From positions 335,764 to 399,763 of the forward strand of contig MKUP01000033.1 of assembly GCA_001898625.1 (NCBI GenBank): 64,000 nt of DNA, given 5' to 3'. This document shows positions 45,170 through 53,750 of the stretch, in pieces; within the stretch, counting starts at the first letter, position 1, and the number at the start of each line of letters is the position of its first letter. This DNA is from Burkholderiales bacterium 67-32 (GTDB taxonomy: Bacteria > Pseudomonadota > Gammaproteobacteria > Burkholderiales > Burkholderiaceae_B). A program made the position numbers and the translations under genes. Below the pieces are notes generated by a model. That model saw only the letters and a list, made by a program, of their open reading frames with translations. It did no database searches and was not told the DNA's origin.

Positions 45170-45472
45170 CTAGACGGCGGGCGCGACCACGCGGCCGTGG
45201 GTGATGTGGCGGTTGAAGATCCAGGTGTCGTAGCGCTTGCGCGTGTCGTTGAGCGCGGAATGCGCCAGGTGCCAGTCCAGCGCGGCCTGGTCCTTCCATT
45301 CCTCGAACAGGAAGACGCGGTCGTCCATCGGCGCCGATGGCGTGATGATCTTGAACTGCAGGCAGCCCGCCTCCTTGAGCGAGTTGGCGGCGTGCGTCTG
45401 CATGACCGCGAGGAATTCCTCGCGGTGCTCGGGCTTGATGGAGAACTCGACGATCAGCGATATGGCTTGCAT
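45170..45472 (-). CDS. Antibiotic biosynthesis monooxygenase (ABM)-domain protein
   Basis: The 100-residue protein is a single ferredoxin-like ABM domain: ISLIVEFSIKPEHREEFLAV, LKEAGCLQFKI, VFLFEEWKDQAALDWHLAH. Such small dimeric proteins include quinone-forming monooxygenases, YgiN-type quinol oxidases and dehalogenase-like members, so chemistry cannot be assigned. The ATG at 45472 has GGAAAG at good spacing; 45490 is less likely. It is the fifth gene of the leftward operon, between an isomerase/epimerase-like TIM-barrel gene and a Bug gene. Confidence 0.85.
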   Translation of the reverse strand: MQAISLIVEFSIKPEHREEFLAVMQTHAANSLKEAGCLQFKIITPSAPMDDRVFLFEEWKDQAALDWHLAHSALNDTRKRYDTWIFNRHITHGRVVAPAV

Positions 45473-45505
45473 GGTGTCTTTCCGTTGCATGAGTTTGAAA
45501 AGGGT

Positions 45506-46330
45506 TCAGGCCGGGATGGCCGCCTCGAGCGTCCGGCAGCGATCGATGGCGATGCGCACCACCTCGTCCGGATCGCGCTCCCACCAGTCGGTGGAGAAGA
45601 TCTCGACTTCGTAGGGACCGGCGTAGCCGTTGCGCGTCAGGCAGGCCAGCAGCCCCGCCAGGTCGGCGGCGCCGTCGCCCATCATGGCGCGGTCGTTGAC
45701 CGGGTGGCGGGTGGGCACGCGCCAGTCGCACAACTGCACGGTGGCGATGTGGGGCAGGTGCGGCGCCGCGAGGCTGTCGTACAGGTCGGGATCCCACCAA
45801 GTGTGAAAGACGTCGAGCACTACGCCGCAGCCCGGCCCGGCCTCCTGGCACAGGCGCAGGGCCTGCGCCAACGTGTTCACGCAGCCCCGCTCGGCCGCGT
45901 GCATCGGGTGGAAGGGCTCGATGCCCAGCGTCACGCCCGCCTGGGCCGCCAGCGGCGCGGCCTCGCGCAGCAGGTCGCGCACTTCCATGCGCGCCCGTTC
46001 CAGACCCGCCGCCGCGCCGCCGCCGCAGACGAACACGACGGCCGCCGCGCCGATCTCGGCCGCCTCGTCGATGGCCTGCCGGCAATCGGCCAGCGCGGCG
46101 CCCGGCCCGCGTGCGCGCAGCAGCGCCAGGTCGCCCGCCTTGCACAGCGACGGCACCCAGGCGTCCGCGTCCCGCAGCAACCGGCGGGCCCGCGCCAGGC
46201 CGCATTCGGCCAGCTTGTCGCGCCAGACGCCTATGCCGCGCACGCCGTGACGCGCATAGCCGGCAATGGCCTCTTCCAGCGACCAGGCGGGCGTGGTGAT
46301 CTGGTTGATGGCCAGCCGCTCCCGCATCAT
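45506..46330 (-). CDS. Sugar phosphate isomerase/epimerase-like TIM-barrel protein
   Basis: The 274-residue protein has the AP-endonuclease-2/xylose-isomerase-like barrel: LEEAIAGYARHGVRGIGVWR, then TLGIEPFHP, VVLDVFHTWW, ATVQLCDWR and PYEVEIFST. The Glu, Asp and His residues in these strands are the usual metal ligands. Members isomerise or epimerise sugars, inositols or hydroxypyruvate. The ATG at 46330 follows GGGAG at ideal distance. It is the fourth gene of the operon, after the racemase-like gene. Substrate unknown. Confidence 0.86.
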   Translation of the reverse strand: MMRERLAINQITTPAWSLEEAIAGYARHGVRGIGVWRDKLAECGLARARRLLRDADAWVPSLCKAGDLALLRARGPGAALADCRQAIDEAAEIGAAAVVFVCGGGAAAGLERARMEVRDLLREAAPLAAQAGVTLGIEPFHPMHAAERGCVNTLAQALRLCQEAGPGCGVVLDVFHTWWDPDLYDSLAAPHLPHIATVQLCDWRVPTRHPVNDRAMMGDGAADLAGLLACLTRNGYAGPYEVEIFSTDWWERDPDEVVRIAIDRCRTLEAAIPA

Positions 46331-46358
46331 GCGCGTCTCCCGCCAGTCCGGCACGCCA

Positions 46359-47153
46359 TCACCGCGACCGCAGCGCGTCGATGTTGCGCACCTCGGCCAC
46401 CTTGCGAACGTATTCCTCGGGCGGGGCCTGGTACAGCAGCTTGCGGCTGACGTGCACGCCGGTCATCTCTTTCATGGCCACGACCATTTCCGTCGCCTTG
46501 ACCAGCAGCCGGTAACAGTCCAGCAGCGGCACGCCGTCGACCTCGAAAATGCCGCGCTGGGCCAGCAGCGTGGCCGACGGGCCCGCGGGGATCACCACTT
46601 CGGCACCGCGTTCGATGGACTTGCGCGACGCGGCCAGGATCTGCTCCACGCAATCGTCGCCGGCACGGGTATCGGTGAACACGGAATCGAAGCCGCGGAT
46701 GTTCGAGAACTCGATGTACTCGACCGAGGCCAGCCGGTCGCGCAGACCGTAGCCGATGGGGATCTCGCGATAGCGTGGCACCATCTTCTCGTTGGGCACG
46801 ACCAGGCCGAAGCGTTCGCCCATGGTGCAGGCATGGAAGCAGCAGACCTCCATGAAAGACACCACGGGAATATCGAGGATCTCGCGCAGTTCGACCAGCG
46901 CGGGGTCCAGCGAGTTGGCCAGCACGAATGCGTCGTAGCCGCCCTGCTGGCGGATGGCCAGCGCGTTGTCGATGATCTCGCGTACGTCGTAGTTCCAGAA
47001 CAGGCGGAACTGGTCGCCCAGCGCGCCCTGCTGGGTGCCGCGCACTTCCACCTTGGTCCCCGGCAGCGCGGCACCGTCGCATAGTGCCTGGGTGGCACGC
47101 AGGAAATTCGCCATGCCGGTCTCGGAAGAGACGAGCTGATACCAGATACGCAT
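46359..47153 (-). CDS. Aspartate/glutamate/hydantoin racemase-fold protein lacking both catalytic cysteines
   Basis: The 264-residue protein has the two-domain racemase fold: DAFVLANSLDPALVELREIL, then PVVSFMEVCCFHACTMGERF and AEVVIPAGPSATLLAQRGI. In active hydantoin or Asp/Glu racemases the first motif reads like ACFSDPGL and the second like LGCAGM. Here both positions lack cysteine (ANSLDPAL, IPAGPS), although other cysteines lie nearby (EVCCFHAC). It may therefore be a lyase, an isomerase with different chemistry, or a non-catalytic member; relatives are sometimes mislabelled HupH. Its ATG overlaps the capA-family stop (TAATG). Confidence 0.83.
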   Translation of the reverse strand: MRIWYQLVSSETGMANFLRATQALCDGAALPGTKVEVRGTQQGALGDQFRLFWNYDVREIIDNALAIRQQGGYDAFVLANSLDPALVELREILDIPVVSFMEVCCFHACTMGERFGLVVPNEKMVPRYREIPIGYGLRDRLASVEYIEFSNIRGFDSVFTDTRAGDDCVEQILAASRKSIERGAEVVIPAGPSATLLAQRGIFEVDGVPLLDCYRLLVKATEMVVAMKEMTGVHVSRKLLYQAPPEEYVRKVAEVRNIDALRSR

Positions 47154-48502
47154 TACAGCCTCCTTGGTTGGGCGGACACGGCTGCGCCATGCCCATGCAA
47201 AAGATGTTGCGCGGCGTCCAGCCGCAGGTCGGTACCCAGTTCGCGGCTCAGGTCCCGCACCTTTTCGAGCAGCTTCAGGCCTTCGCCGTTGCGCGCCAGC
47301 CTGGGCAGGCCGTCGGGCCCCTCTCCCTCGGCCCACAGGGTGAGCGGCTGCAGCGTGAACACGGGCGGACCGTCGCGGCCGCAGGTCAGGCGGACGAACA
47401 AGGCTTCCCAGGCCGAACGCCTGCGGTAGAAGCCGGCGTTGTCGCGCCGCGCGCGGTAGACGTCGGCCAGCGGCTGGTCACGCATCGCGTACGCGTCGAA
47501 GAAGTCCGCGGGCTGGGTGGGAAACAGATAGGGCTGGAACACGAAGGCGCCGATGCCATGGAAGATGGGCCGGCCGCGATGCAGTTGCACGCCCCGCACG
47601 CCGTGCGCGCCATGGCCGATGACGGCATCGGCCCCCGCGTCGATGGCGCGGCGGGCCATCTCCACCGCGAAGTCCGGCGGCACGTCGGGCCGGCGGTCGT
47701 ACTCGTGCGTGTGCATGCTCAGCAGCACCCAATCGGCGTCGCGGCGCGCCGCGCGCACCGCCGCCTCGATGTCGGCCGCGTCGTCGGGCGCGGCCCAGGA
47801 CTCCACGCCGAAATCCTCGCCGCGCACGAAGCGCGCGCCCAGCAGCGACAGCGCCGGTCCACGTTCATCGTCGTAGGCGCGCGCCAGCGGGTGTTCGCGA
47901 TGATGGCCCGCGGGCAGGCGCTCCAGGATACGTTCGAGCGCGGCATAGGCCTCGGCATCGACGCGGTAGCGCGTGCCGAAGCGCAGCGGCGCGACGCCCG
48001 GCCGGCCCGGCGTGCCGTCCCGCGACCGCCCTGCACGCGCATGGTCGAGATGGCTGGACGAGACGGCCAGCACGGCCACGCGGCCGCCCGGCGTATCCAC
48101 CACGGTATGGCGCAAGGCCTGCTCCAGGTCGGCGCCGGTGCCGGCATGGGGAATGCCCAGGTCACGAAGCACGGCCTCGGTCTGGCGCAGGCCGTCGGCG
48201 CCGTAGTCGCCGGCGTGGTTGTTGGCCGTGGACGCCACGTTGACGCCCAGCCAGGCCACGTCCCCGGCCAGCGCGGCGGGCGCGCCCGCCCAGGCGCCCG
48301 GCGCCTGGGCCGCGGCCGACGTCGGGTGGCTCAGCAACTGGACTTCGAGATTGGCGAAGCGCACGTCGCACTCGCGCAAGGCCCGGACCGCCGCGGCGAA
48401 GCCCGGGTCCGTCTCGCCACGCAGCGGCTTGCCGATGTAGAGGTCGCCCACGGCTCCTATCGTGACCGTTCGCGCTCCGGATCCCGGCTCGTTGGAGGAC
48501 AT
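47153..48502 (-). CDS. CapA-family (poly-gamma-glutamate capsule-type) metallophosphoesterase-like protein
   Basis: The 449-residue protein has the CapA fold motifs: IGAVGDLYIGKPL, FANLEVQLL, ASTANNHAGDYGADGL, LLSMHTHEYDRRP, and IGHGAHGVRGVQLHRGRPIF. These Asp, Asn and His residues match calcineurin-type metal ligands. CapA proteins are known from poly-gamma-glutamate export in Bacillus, but many free-standing members occur in catabolic loci with no capsule genes. Here no signal peptide is visible and the neighbours are a Bug receptor and a racemase-like protein, so a role in hydrolysing a small substrate is more likely than capsule synthesis (inference). Confidence 0.83.
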   Translation of the reverse strand: MSSNEPGSGARTVTIGAVGDLYIGKPLRGETDPGFAAAVRALRECDVRFANLEVQLLSHPTSAAAQAPGAWAGAPAALAGDVAWLGVNVASTANNHAGDYGADGLRQTEAVLRDLGIPHAGTGADLEQALRHTVVDTPGGRVAVLAVSSSHLDHARAGRSRDGTPGRPGVAPLRFGTRYRVDAEAYAALERILERLPAGHHREHPLARAYDDERGPALSLLGARFVRGEDFGVESWAAPDDAADIEAAVRAARRDADWVLLSMHTHEYDRRPDVPPDFAVEMARRAIDAGADAVIGHGAHGVRGVQLHRGRPIFHGIGAFVFQPYLFPTQPADFFDAYAMRDQPLADVYRARRDNAGFYRRRSAWEALFVRLTCGRDGPPVFTLQPLTLWAEGEGPDGLPRLARNGEGLKLLEKVRDLSRELGTDLRLDAAQHLLHGHGAAVSAQPRRL

Positions 48503-48506
48503 GGCG

Positions 48507-49472
48507 TCACTCGGCCTGGATGTTGGCGGTCTTCACGACCTTGGCGACGCGCGCGCGCTCGCGGGCGATGAAGTCGGCGAACTGCTGGCGCGTGCCGGGC
48601 GACGGCGTCGCGCCCAGGTCCACCAGCCGCTGCTTCACCGCCGCCTCGTCCACGACCTCGCGCAGCACCGCATTCAGCCTGTCCAGCACCGCCGGCGGCG
48701 TGGACGCGGGCGCGGCCAGTCCGTACCACACCGATTCCTCGTAGCCGGGCACACCCGCCTCGGCCGCGGTCGGCACGTCAGGCAACAGGTCCATGCGGCT
48801 GGCGCGCGCGATCGCCAGCGCGCGCAGCTTGCCGCCCTTGATGTGCGACATGGATTCGACCGTGTTCAGCGGCATGAACGAGATGCGCCCGCCCAGCATG
48901 TCCGACAGCGCGGGCGCCGCGCCTTTGTAGGGCACGTGCAGGACCTCGATCCCCGCCGCCTGCTTCAGCGACTCGCCCGCCAGGTGGGCCGAGCTGCCTA
49001 TGCCCGGCGACGCGTAGGTCAGCTCCCCGGGTTTGGCGCGGGCGCGGGCCAGCAGGTCGCCCAGCGTCTTGAACGGCGAGGCCGCCGGCACCGCCACCAC
49101 CAGCGGCGCGGAGGCGATCATGCCCACCGGCGCGAAATCGCGCTGGCCGTCGAACGGCAGGTCGGCGAACAGGCTGTTGTTGGTGGCGATGGAGTTGGCC
49201 ACCAACAGCAAGGTGTAGCCGTCGGCCGCCGCGCGCGCAACGGCCTGCATGCCGATGTTGGAACTGCCGCCGGGCTTGTTCTCGACGATGAAGGGCTGCC
49301 CCAGCTTCTCCGCCATGCGCTGCCCCACCAGCCGCGCGACCGCGTCGGTCGCGCCGCCCGGCGCATAGGGCACGACGATGGTGACCGGATGCGTCGGCCA
49401 GGACCCGGCCGCCGCGTGGGCGGATCCCGCCAGCGCCAAGGCGGCCAGACCCGCCAGGATGTGTCGACCCAT
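48507..49472 (-). CDS. Bug/TctC-family periplasmic solute-binding protein
   Basis: The 321-residue receptor has a short signal peptide (HILAGLAALALAGSAHA). Its mature motifs are WPTHPVTIVVPYAPGGATD, VENKPGGSSNIGMQAVARAA, DGYTLLLV and HVPYKGAAPALSDMLGGRIS. It is the first gene of the six-gene leftward operon; the CapA-family gene starts four bases after its stop. Just upstream, at 49491-49510, is a motif matching the one in the TetR/BKACE divergent promoter, so the TetR protein probably controls this operon too. Ligand unknown. Confidence 0.92.
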   Translation of the reverse strand: MGRHILAGLAALALAGSAHAAAGSWPTHPVTIVVPYAPGGATDAVARLVGQRMAEKLGQPFIVENKPGGSSNIGMQAVARAAADGYTLLLVANSIATNNSLFADLPFDGQRDFAPVGMIASAPLVVAVPAASPFKTLGDLLARARAKPGELTYASPGIGSSAHLAGESLKQAAGIEVLHVPYKGAAPALSDMLGGRISFMPLNTVESMSHIKGGKLRALAIARASRMDLLPDVPTAAEAGVPGYEESVWYGLAAPASTPPAVLDRLNAVLREVVDEAAVKQRLVDLGATPSPGTRQQFADFIARERARVAKVVKTANIQAE

Positions 49473-49490
49473 GCTTGTCTCCCGTATTTA

Positions 49491-49510
49491 TTAAACCAAC
49501 GTTTGAATTA
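49491..49510. promoter_or_regulatory. TetR-type operator, site 2 (upstream of Bug/CapA operon)
   Basis: TTAAACCAACGTTTGAATTA is 13 of 15 identical over its first half to the site at 50478-50499, with core AAC-ACGT-TG. It lies 18-38 bases in front of the Bug start. The identity is seen; binding by the TetR protein encoded between the two sites is inference. Confidence 0.6.
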
Positions 49511-49682
49511 TTAGTGGCGATTATAGGCCGTCATCGACCCCTCGCCACCGGGGTTAACCCTGGCATCGACGGATCGAAAAGCATGCGCCCGGCACGACGA
49601 ACGCGCCACAGGACGGCGCGCGCCGGGAGACGTACGGGAAGTGCGGAAAGGGAAGCTGCGGCGCGGAACCGCGCCGGGCGGC

Positions 49683-50399
49683 TTACTCGGCCAGCAGGCC
49701 GGCCAGGAAGAAGCGCACCATGCGGTCGACCATGTCGTCCGGCCGGTGCTGGGCATGCGGCAACGGCGCGGACGCGAAGGCCGCGGGCGGGCGCTCCATG
49801 CGTTCCCAGCCGCCCATGGCGTAGATGATGCCGCCCACCATCAGGTTGTAGCGCCAGATCACTTCCTCCAGCGGCAGCTTGGGCAGGAAGTGCTTGAGCG
49901 CCAGGATGAAACGGCTGCGCACGGGCTCGTAGTAGGTCTGCAGAAATTCGTTCTCGCCCGGCATGGCGAAGGCGCGCGACAGGAACTGCATGACCACCAG
50001 CGCCGAGTTGTTGCTGCGGGCATTGATCGCCGCGGTCAGCTTCATGGGCGGTTCGACGAAGGCCCGCACCACCGCCTCCAGCGTGGGAGCGCCGCTGGCC
50101 AGCGCCGCATCCAGCAGCGCCAGCCTTTCATCGTTCAGCGGCACGACGCGGCGCCGGAACATTTCCTCGAACAACTGGGACTTGCCGCCGAAGTGGTAGG
50201 TGATGGCGGCCAGGTTGACCCCGGCCGCCTCGCTGATGGCACGCACCGACAAGGCCTCGAACCCTTCCCCCGCGCAGATGCGCTCGGCCACGTCGAGGAT
50301 GGTGGTGCGCGTTTCCTCCCCGGCCGCGTTCTGCGAGCCACGGGGCCGGACTCGCGTGGCGGGCGGGGCTGACACGGCGGAAGCGGATTTGCGGGTCAT
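49683..50399 (-). CDS. TetR-family transcriptional regulator
   Basis: The 238-residue protein has the TetR HTH at about residues 45-80 (VRAISEAAGVNLAAITYHFG) preceded by a disordered N-terminal tail. The ligand domain resembles the CerR-like subgroup (LVVMQFLSRAFAMPGENEF). It is divergent from the BKACE operon, and the shared promoter carries a dyad-like operator. A second matching site lies before the Bug/CapA operon on its other side, so one regulator likely controls both blocks. Between its stop and 49472 (210 bases) I see only that operator. Confidence 0.88.
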   Translation of the reverse strand: MTRKSASAVSAPPATRVRPRGSQNAAGEETRTTILDVAERICAGEGFEALSVRAISEAAGVNLAAITYHFGGKSQLFEEMFRRRVVPLNDERLALLDAALASGAPTLEAVVRAFVEPPMKLTAAINARSNNSALVVMQFLSRAFAMPGENEFLQTYYEPVRSRFILALKHFLPKLPLEEVIWRYNLMVGGIIYAMGGWERMERPPAAFASAPLPHAQHRPDDMVDRMVRFFLAGLLAE

Positions 50400-50447
50400 G
50401 AATGGAAGGCCGTAACGGGAACGAGCCCCGATTGTACGTCGGAAGCG

Positions 50448-50499
50448 TTGACCGCCTTATTTTGCTGCGCCTATAATTTAAACAAACGTATGTATTTAA
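50448..50499 (+). promoter_or_regulatory. BKACE operon promoter with TetR-type operator, site 1
   Basis: A -35 TTGACC (50448-50453) and -10 TATAAT (50472-50477), 18 bases apart, precede the GTG start. The imperfect dyad TTAAACAAACGTATGTATTT (50478-50497) lies right after the -10 box, where a bound repressor would block transcription. It matches site 2 at 49491. Confidence 0.7.
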
Positions 50500-50508
50500 G
50501 GAGAGACA

Positions 50509-51387
50509 GTGCCCACCCCTATCCTGACCTGCGCCATCACGGGCGGGGACGACACGGCCGGGCGATTCCCGGCTGTCCCGGTCACGCCGCGCCAGATCGC
50601 GGAATCGGCCATCGAGGCCTGCCGCGCGGGCGCCGCCATCGCCCATATCCACGTGCGCGATCCGGCCACCGGCAGGCCATCGCTGGACCCCGCGCTCTAC
50701 CGGGAAGTGGTGGAGCGCGTGCGCGACAGCGGCTCGCCCGTCATCCTGAACCTGACCACCGGCGCCGGCGCGCGCTTCCTGCCCGACGCGTCCGCCCCGA
50801 ACACCGCGGCGGCAGGCTCCAACCTGCGCCCGCCGGCCGAACGCTGCGCCCACATCCTGGAACTGCGGCCGGAAATCTGCACGCTGGACATGGGGACGCT
50901 CAACTTCGGCAAGGGGGCGCTCATCAACGTGCCCGACCACATCGAGGCCATCGCCGCCGTGATCCGCGAGGCCGGCTCCAAGACCGAACTGGAGATCTTC
51001 GACACCGGCCACATCGCGCTGGCGCGGCACCTGATCGACCGCGGCGTGATCGAACCCGAACCGCTGTGGCAACTGGTGCTGGGCGTGCCGTGGGGCGCGC
51101 CCGCCAACAGCGAGACCATGATGCACCTGCGCGGCCAGTTGCCGGCCGGCGCGCGCTGGGCGGCATTCGGCATCGGCCGCCAGGAATTCCCCATGCTGGC
51201 GCAGGCCGCGCTGCTGGGCGGCCACGTGCGCGTGGGACTGGAGGACAACCTGTACCTGAAACAGGGCGTGCAGGCCCGCAGCAACGCGGAGCTGGTCGGC
51301 CGCGCGGTGGAGATCCTGCATGCGCTCGACATGGAACCCGCCGCGCCCGACGAGGCACGGCGCATGATCGGACTGCCGCCGCGATGA
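50509..51387 (+). CDS. Beta-keto acid cleavage enzyme (BKACE, DUF849 family)
   Basis: The 292-residue TIM barrel has the zinc motif HIHVRDPATGRPS, the later glutamate in VRVGLEDNLYL, and the substrate loop TTGAGARF. BKACEs condense or cleave a beta-keto acid with acetyl-CoA, giving acetoacetate and a CoA ester of the rest. The start is the GTG at 50509, which follows AAGGAGAGACA. The gene heads a rightward operon: its stop overlaps the nitrilase-family start, and a cupin gene follows. The actual beta-keto acid cannot be fixed from sequence. Confidence 0.9.
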   Translation: MPTPILTCAITGGDDTAGRFPAVPVTPRQIAESAIEACRAGAAIAHIHVRDPATGRPSLDPALYREVVERVRDSGSPVILNLTTGAGARFLPDASAPNTAAAGSNLRPPAERCAHILELRPEICTLDMGTLNFGKGALINVPDHIEAIAAVIREAGSKTELEIFDTGHIALARHLIDRGVIEPEPLWQLVLGVPWGAPANSETMMHLRGQLPAGARWAAFGIGRQEFPMLAQAALLGGHVRVGLEDNLYLKQGVQARSNAELVGRAVEILHALDMEPAAPDEARRMIGLPPR

Positions 51388-52265
51388 CCCCGGAAGACCC
51401 GCTGCGCGTGGCGCTGGCGCAGGTGCGGCCGGGCCCGGACCTGGACCGCAACCTGGACGAGCTGGCGGCCATGGCCCTGCAGGCGCGCCGCCAGGGCGCG
51501 CAGTGGCTGCTGCTGCCCGAGTACGCCGCCATGCTGCACGGCAGCCGGCAGGCCATGCGGGCCGCGGCCGACCGCGCCGACGACGTCGAGGCCGCCGTGC
51601 GCAGCCTCGCGCGGGACCTGGGCATGTGGGTGCTGCTGGGCTCGCTGGTGGTTCCCGACGGACCGCAGCGCATGTTCAACCGCAGCCTGCTGTTCGATGC
51701 CGAAGGCCGCCTGGCCGCCCGCTACGACAAGCTCCACCTGTTCGACGCCACGCTGCCCGACGGCCGGACGATACGCGAGTCCTCCGCCTACACCGCGGGC
51801 GACCAGGCCGTCGCGGTCGATACGCCCTGGGGGCGCGTGGGACTTTCCATCTGCTACGACCTGCGCTTTCCCGGCCTGTACCGCGCGCTGGCACTGGCCG
51901 GCGCGCAGATCCTCGTGGTCCCCGCCGCCTTCGCCCGCGCCACCGGCGCCGCCCACTGGCATGCGCTGCTGCGCGCCCGCGCGATCGAGAACGGCGCCTT
52001 CGTGCTGGCACCCGCCACCTGCGGCGACAGCCCCGGCGGCCGGGCCAGCTACGGCCATAGCCTGGCGCTGGGCCCCTGGGGCGACACACTGGGCGAACTG
52101 GACGACGAACCCGGCTGCCTGGTCGTTCCGCTGGACCTGGCCGCCGTGGCCCGCGTCCGCGCGGAACTTCCCGGCCTGTCCCACGAACGCGCGTTCAGCC
52201 TGCGGCTGGCCGGCGCTTCTCCACTTGTTCCTTCCGACGGAATGCCCCATGACACAACCGCATGA
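51384..52265 (+). CDS. Carbon-nitrogen hydrolase (nitrilase superfamily, Nit2/YbeM-like amidase)
   Basis: The 293-residue protein has the full catalytic triad of the superfamily: Glu in WLLLPEYAAM, Lys in ARYDKLHLFD and Cys in LSICYDLRFPGLYRAL. The motif around the cysteine is like Nit2/YbeM omega-amidases rather than true nitrilases. It would hydrolyse an amide of a dicarboxylic or keto acid to the free acid and ammonia. The ATG at 51384 overlaps the BKACE stop (ATGA), so translation is coupled. An amidase feeding a keto acid to BKACE is a reasonable inference. Confidence 0.9.
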   Translation: MTPEDPLRVALAQVRPGPDLDRNLDELAAMALQARRQGAQWLLLPEYAAMLHGSRQAMRAAADRADDVEAAVRSLARDLGMWVLLGSLVVPDGPQRMFNRSLLFDAEGRLAARYDKLHLFDATLPDGRTIRESSAYTAGDQAVAVDTPWGRVGLSICYDLRFPGLYRALALAGAQILVVPAAFARATGAAHWHALLRARAIENGAFVLAPATCGDSPGGRASYGHSLALGPWGDTLGELDDEPGCLVVPLDLAAVARVRAELPGLSHERAFSLRLAGASPLVPSDGMPHDTTA

Positions 52266-52650
52266 ACAGCACTCGCCCGCCAGGACGAGCCAGCCCTCCG
52301 ACCTTCGCTCGCGCTACGTCGACACGGCCGCCATGGCCTGGCATCCGACGGACTTCCCCGGCATCGACATGAAGATCCTGTACACCGATGCCGGCAGCGG
52401 CATGTCGACCATCCTGTTCCGGATGGCACCCGGCTCGGTCGTGCCCCTGCACGAACACACGGCGCTGGAGCAGACCTACATCCTGTCCGGACGCCTGGTG
52501 GACGACGAGGGCGAGGTGGGCCCGGGGGGGTTCGTCTGGCGGCCGGGCGGCAACATCCACATCGCCCGCGCCCCGGAAGGCGCGACCTTCCTGTCGGTCT
52601 TCATGAAGCCCAACCGCTTCTTCGGCGGCGCGAAGTTCTTCACCGACTGA
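52249..52650 (+). CDS. Single-domain cupin protein
   Basis: The 133-residue protein is one cupin barrel. Motif 1 is SVVPLHEHTALEQTYILSGR with metal-binding His, His and Glu, and motif 2 is FVWRPGGNIHIARAPEG with a further His. It resembles ChrR-type or dioxygenase-like small cupins, whose reactions vary widely. It overlaps the end of the nitrilase-family gene by 17 bases and is the last gene of the BKACE operon. It may act on a pathway intermediate or bind a metal ligand; no specific activity can be stated. Confidence 0.85.
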   Translation: MTQPHEQHSPARTSQPSDLRSRYVDTAAMAWHPTDFPGIDMKILYTDAGSGMSTILFRMAPGSVVPLHEHTALEQTYILSGRLVDDEGEVGPGGFVWRPGGNIHIARAPEGATFLSVFMKPNRFFGGAKFFTD

Positions 52651-52660
52651 GGCAAGCGCG

Positions 52661-53506
52661 TCATGCCGCGGGCGGCGTTTCGCCGCGCGGCGCCTTGTAG
52701 CGGTTGTAGCCCCACAGGTACTGTTCGGGACAGCGGCGGATCATGGCCTCCATGCCGGCGTTGACCCATGCGGCCTGGTCCTCGGCGGTCTCGGGCACCG
52801 GGCCGGGCAACCTCACGAAATGGACTTTCCAGCCCTGCCCGCCGGGCAGGCGCTCGCCCGCCGTCAGCACCACGGCGGCGCCGGTCTGCGCCGCCAGCCG
52901 GCCGGGCAGCACCATGCTGAACGCGGGCTTGCCGAAGAACGGCGCCCAGACGCCTTCGCCGTTGCCGGGCACCTGATCCGGCAGGATACCGATCGCCTCG
53001 CCGCGCCGCAGGGCCCGCACCAGTTGGCGCACGCCCTGCAGATTGGCGGGCGCGGTATCCAGGTTGGGACCGCGCCGGCCGCCCTCGACCAGTTGCGACA
53101 CCCAGGCCTTGCGCGGCGGCCGGTAGAGCACCGTGATGGGGCCGCCCCGGTGGGCGTAGTAGCGCGCCGCGACTTCGAAACAGCCCAGGTGCGGCGTCAG
53201 GAACAGGATGCCCTTGCCCTCGTCCAGCGCGCCCTGCACGGCGTCCCAGTCATCGGTGCGGCACTCGGCCAGCGCCCGGTCGGGCCTGAACCAGACACGC
53301 GGGATCTCCAGCGCGCCTTCGCCCGCGGCCGCGGCCGAGCGGCGCGCGAAGTCCTCGCCCTGGTAGCCGCCCAGGGCGGCATTGGCGCGCAGGCGCGCGG
53401 CATAGTCGGCGGAACTGCGATACACCAGCAGTCCCAGGCAGCGCCCCAGGCGGTGCAGCCAGCCCAGCGGCAGCCGCGCGAGCAAACGATAGAAAGTCAG
53501 CAGCAT
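52661..53506 (-). CDS. LpxL/HtrB-family lipid A acyltransferase-like protein
   Basis: The 281-residue protein has the membrane-anchored acyltransferase pattern: an N-terminal hydrophobic segment ([20 protein letters not shown]), the catalytic [15 protein letters not shown] (His and Glu in the HX4-D/E motif), [11 protein letters not shown], and [20 protein letters not shown]. Family members add secondary acyl chains to lipid A on the inner membrane. It is divergent from metK, an arrangement seen in many Burkholderiales. The ATG at 53506 is used because the conserved start lies there. The particular acyl chain cannot be told. Confidence 0.88.
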   Translation of the reverse strand: MLLTFYRLLARLPLGWLHRLGRCLGLLVYRSSADYAARLRANAALGGYQGEDFARRSAAAAGEGALEIPRVWFRPDRALAECRTDDWDAVQGALDEGKGILFLTPHLGCFEVAARYYAHRGGPITVLYRPPRKAWVSQLVEGGRRGPNLDTAPANLQGVRQLVRALRRGEAIGILPDQVPGNGEGVWAPFFGKPAFSMVLPGRLAAQTGAAVVLTAGERLPGGQGWKVHFVRLPGPVPETAEDQAAWVNAGMEAMIRRCPEQYLWGYNRYKAPRGETPPAA

Positions 53507-53732
53507 CGAACGATCCGAACCTCGAAGAACGAGCCCCGCGGCCTCCCTGCCGGCAGGGGGGTGGGCTCCATCGGGATTTTCCCCTAAAATGGTAAAGATC
53601 GCCGAGTTAACAGACAACTTGCGGGGCGATCGCGGCGCCGGCCCGTCCGGTGCGCGCATAAATGCCGCTAAAGCGTCGCTGCTCGCCACAGGTCCAAGAC
53701 CCCACAACGTGCAACACGCCGCGGAACCGATA

Positions 53733-53750
53733 GCCGGCGTGCGCGCCGGT
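53733..53750 (+). promoter_or_regulatory. metK leader hairpin
   Basis: GCCGGCG-TGCG-CGCCGGT forms a 7-bp stem (one G-T pair) with a four-base loop, 21 bases upstream of the metK GTG and just before AAAGGA. It is too close to the ribosome-binding site to ignore, but no known riboswitch consensus was recognised in this leader. Confidence 0.35.

Noticed and set aside
47153-48502. Capsule biosynthesis locus
   Set aside because: No capB, capC, glycosyltransferase or export gene accompanies the CapA-family protein.
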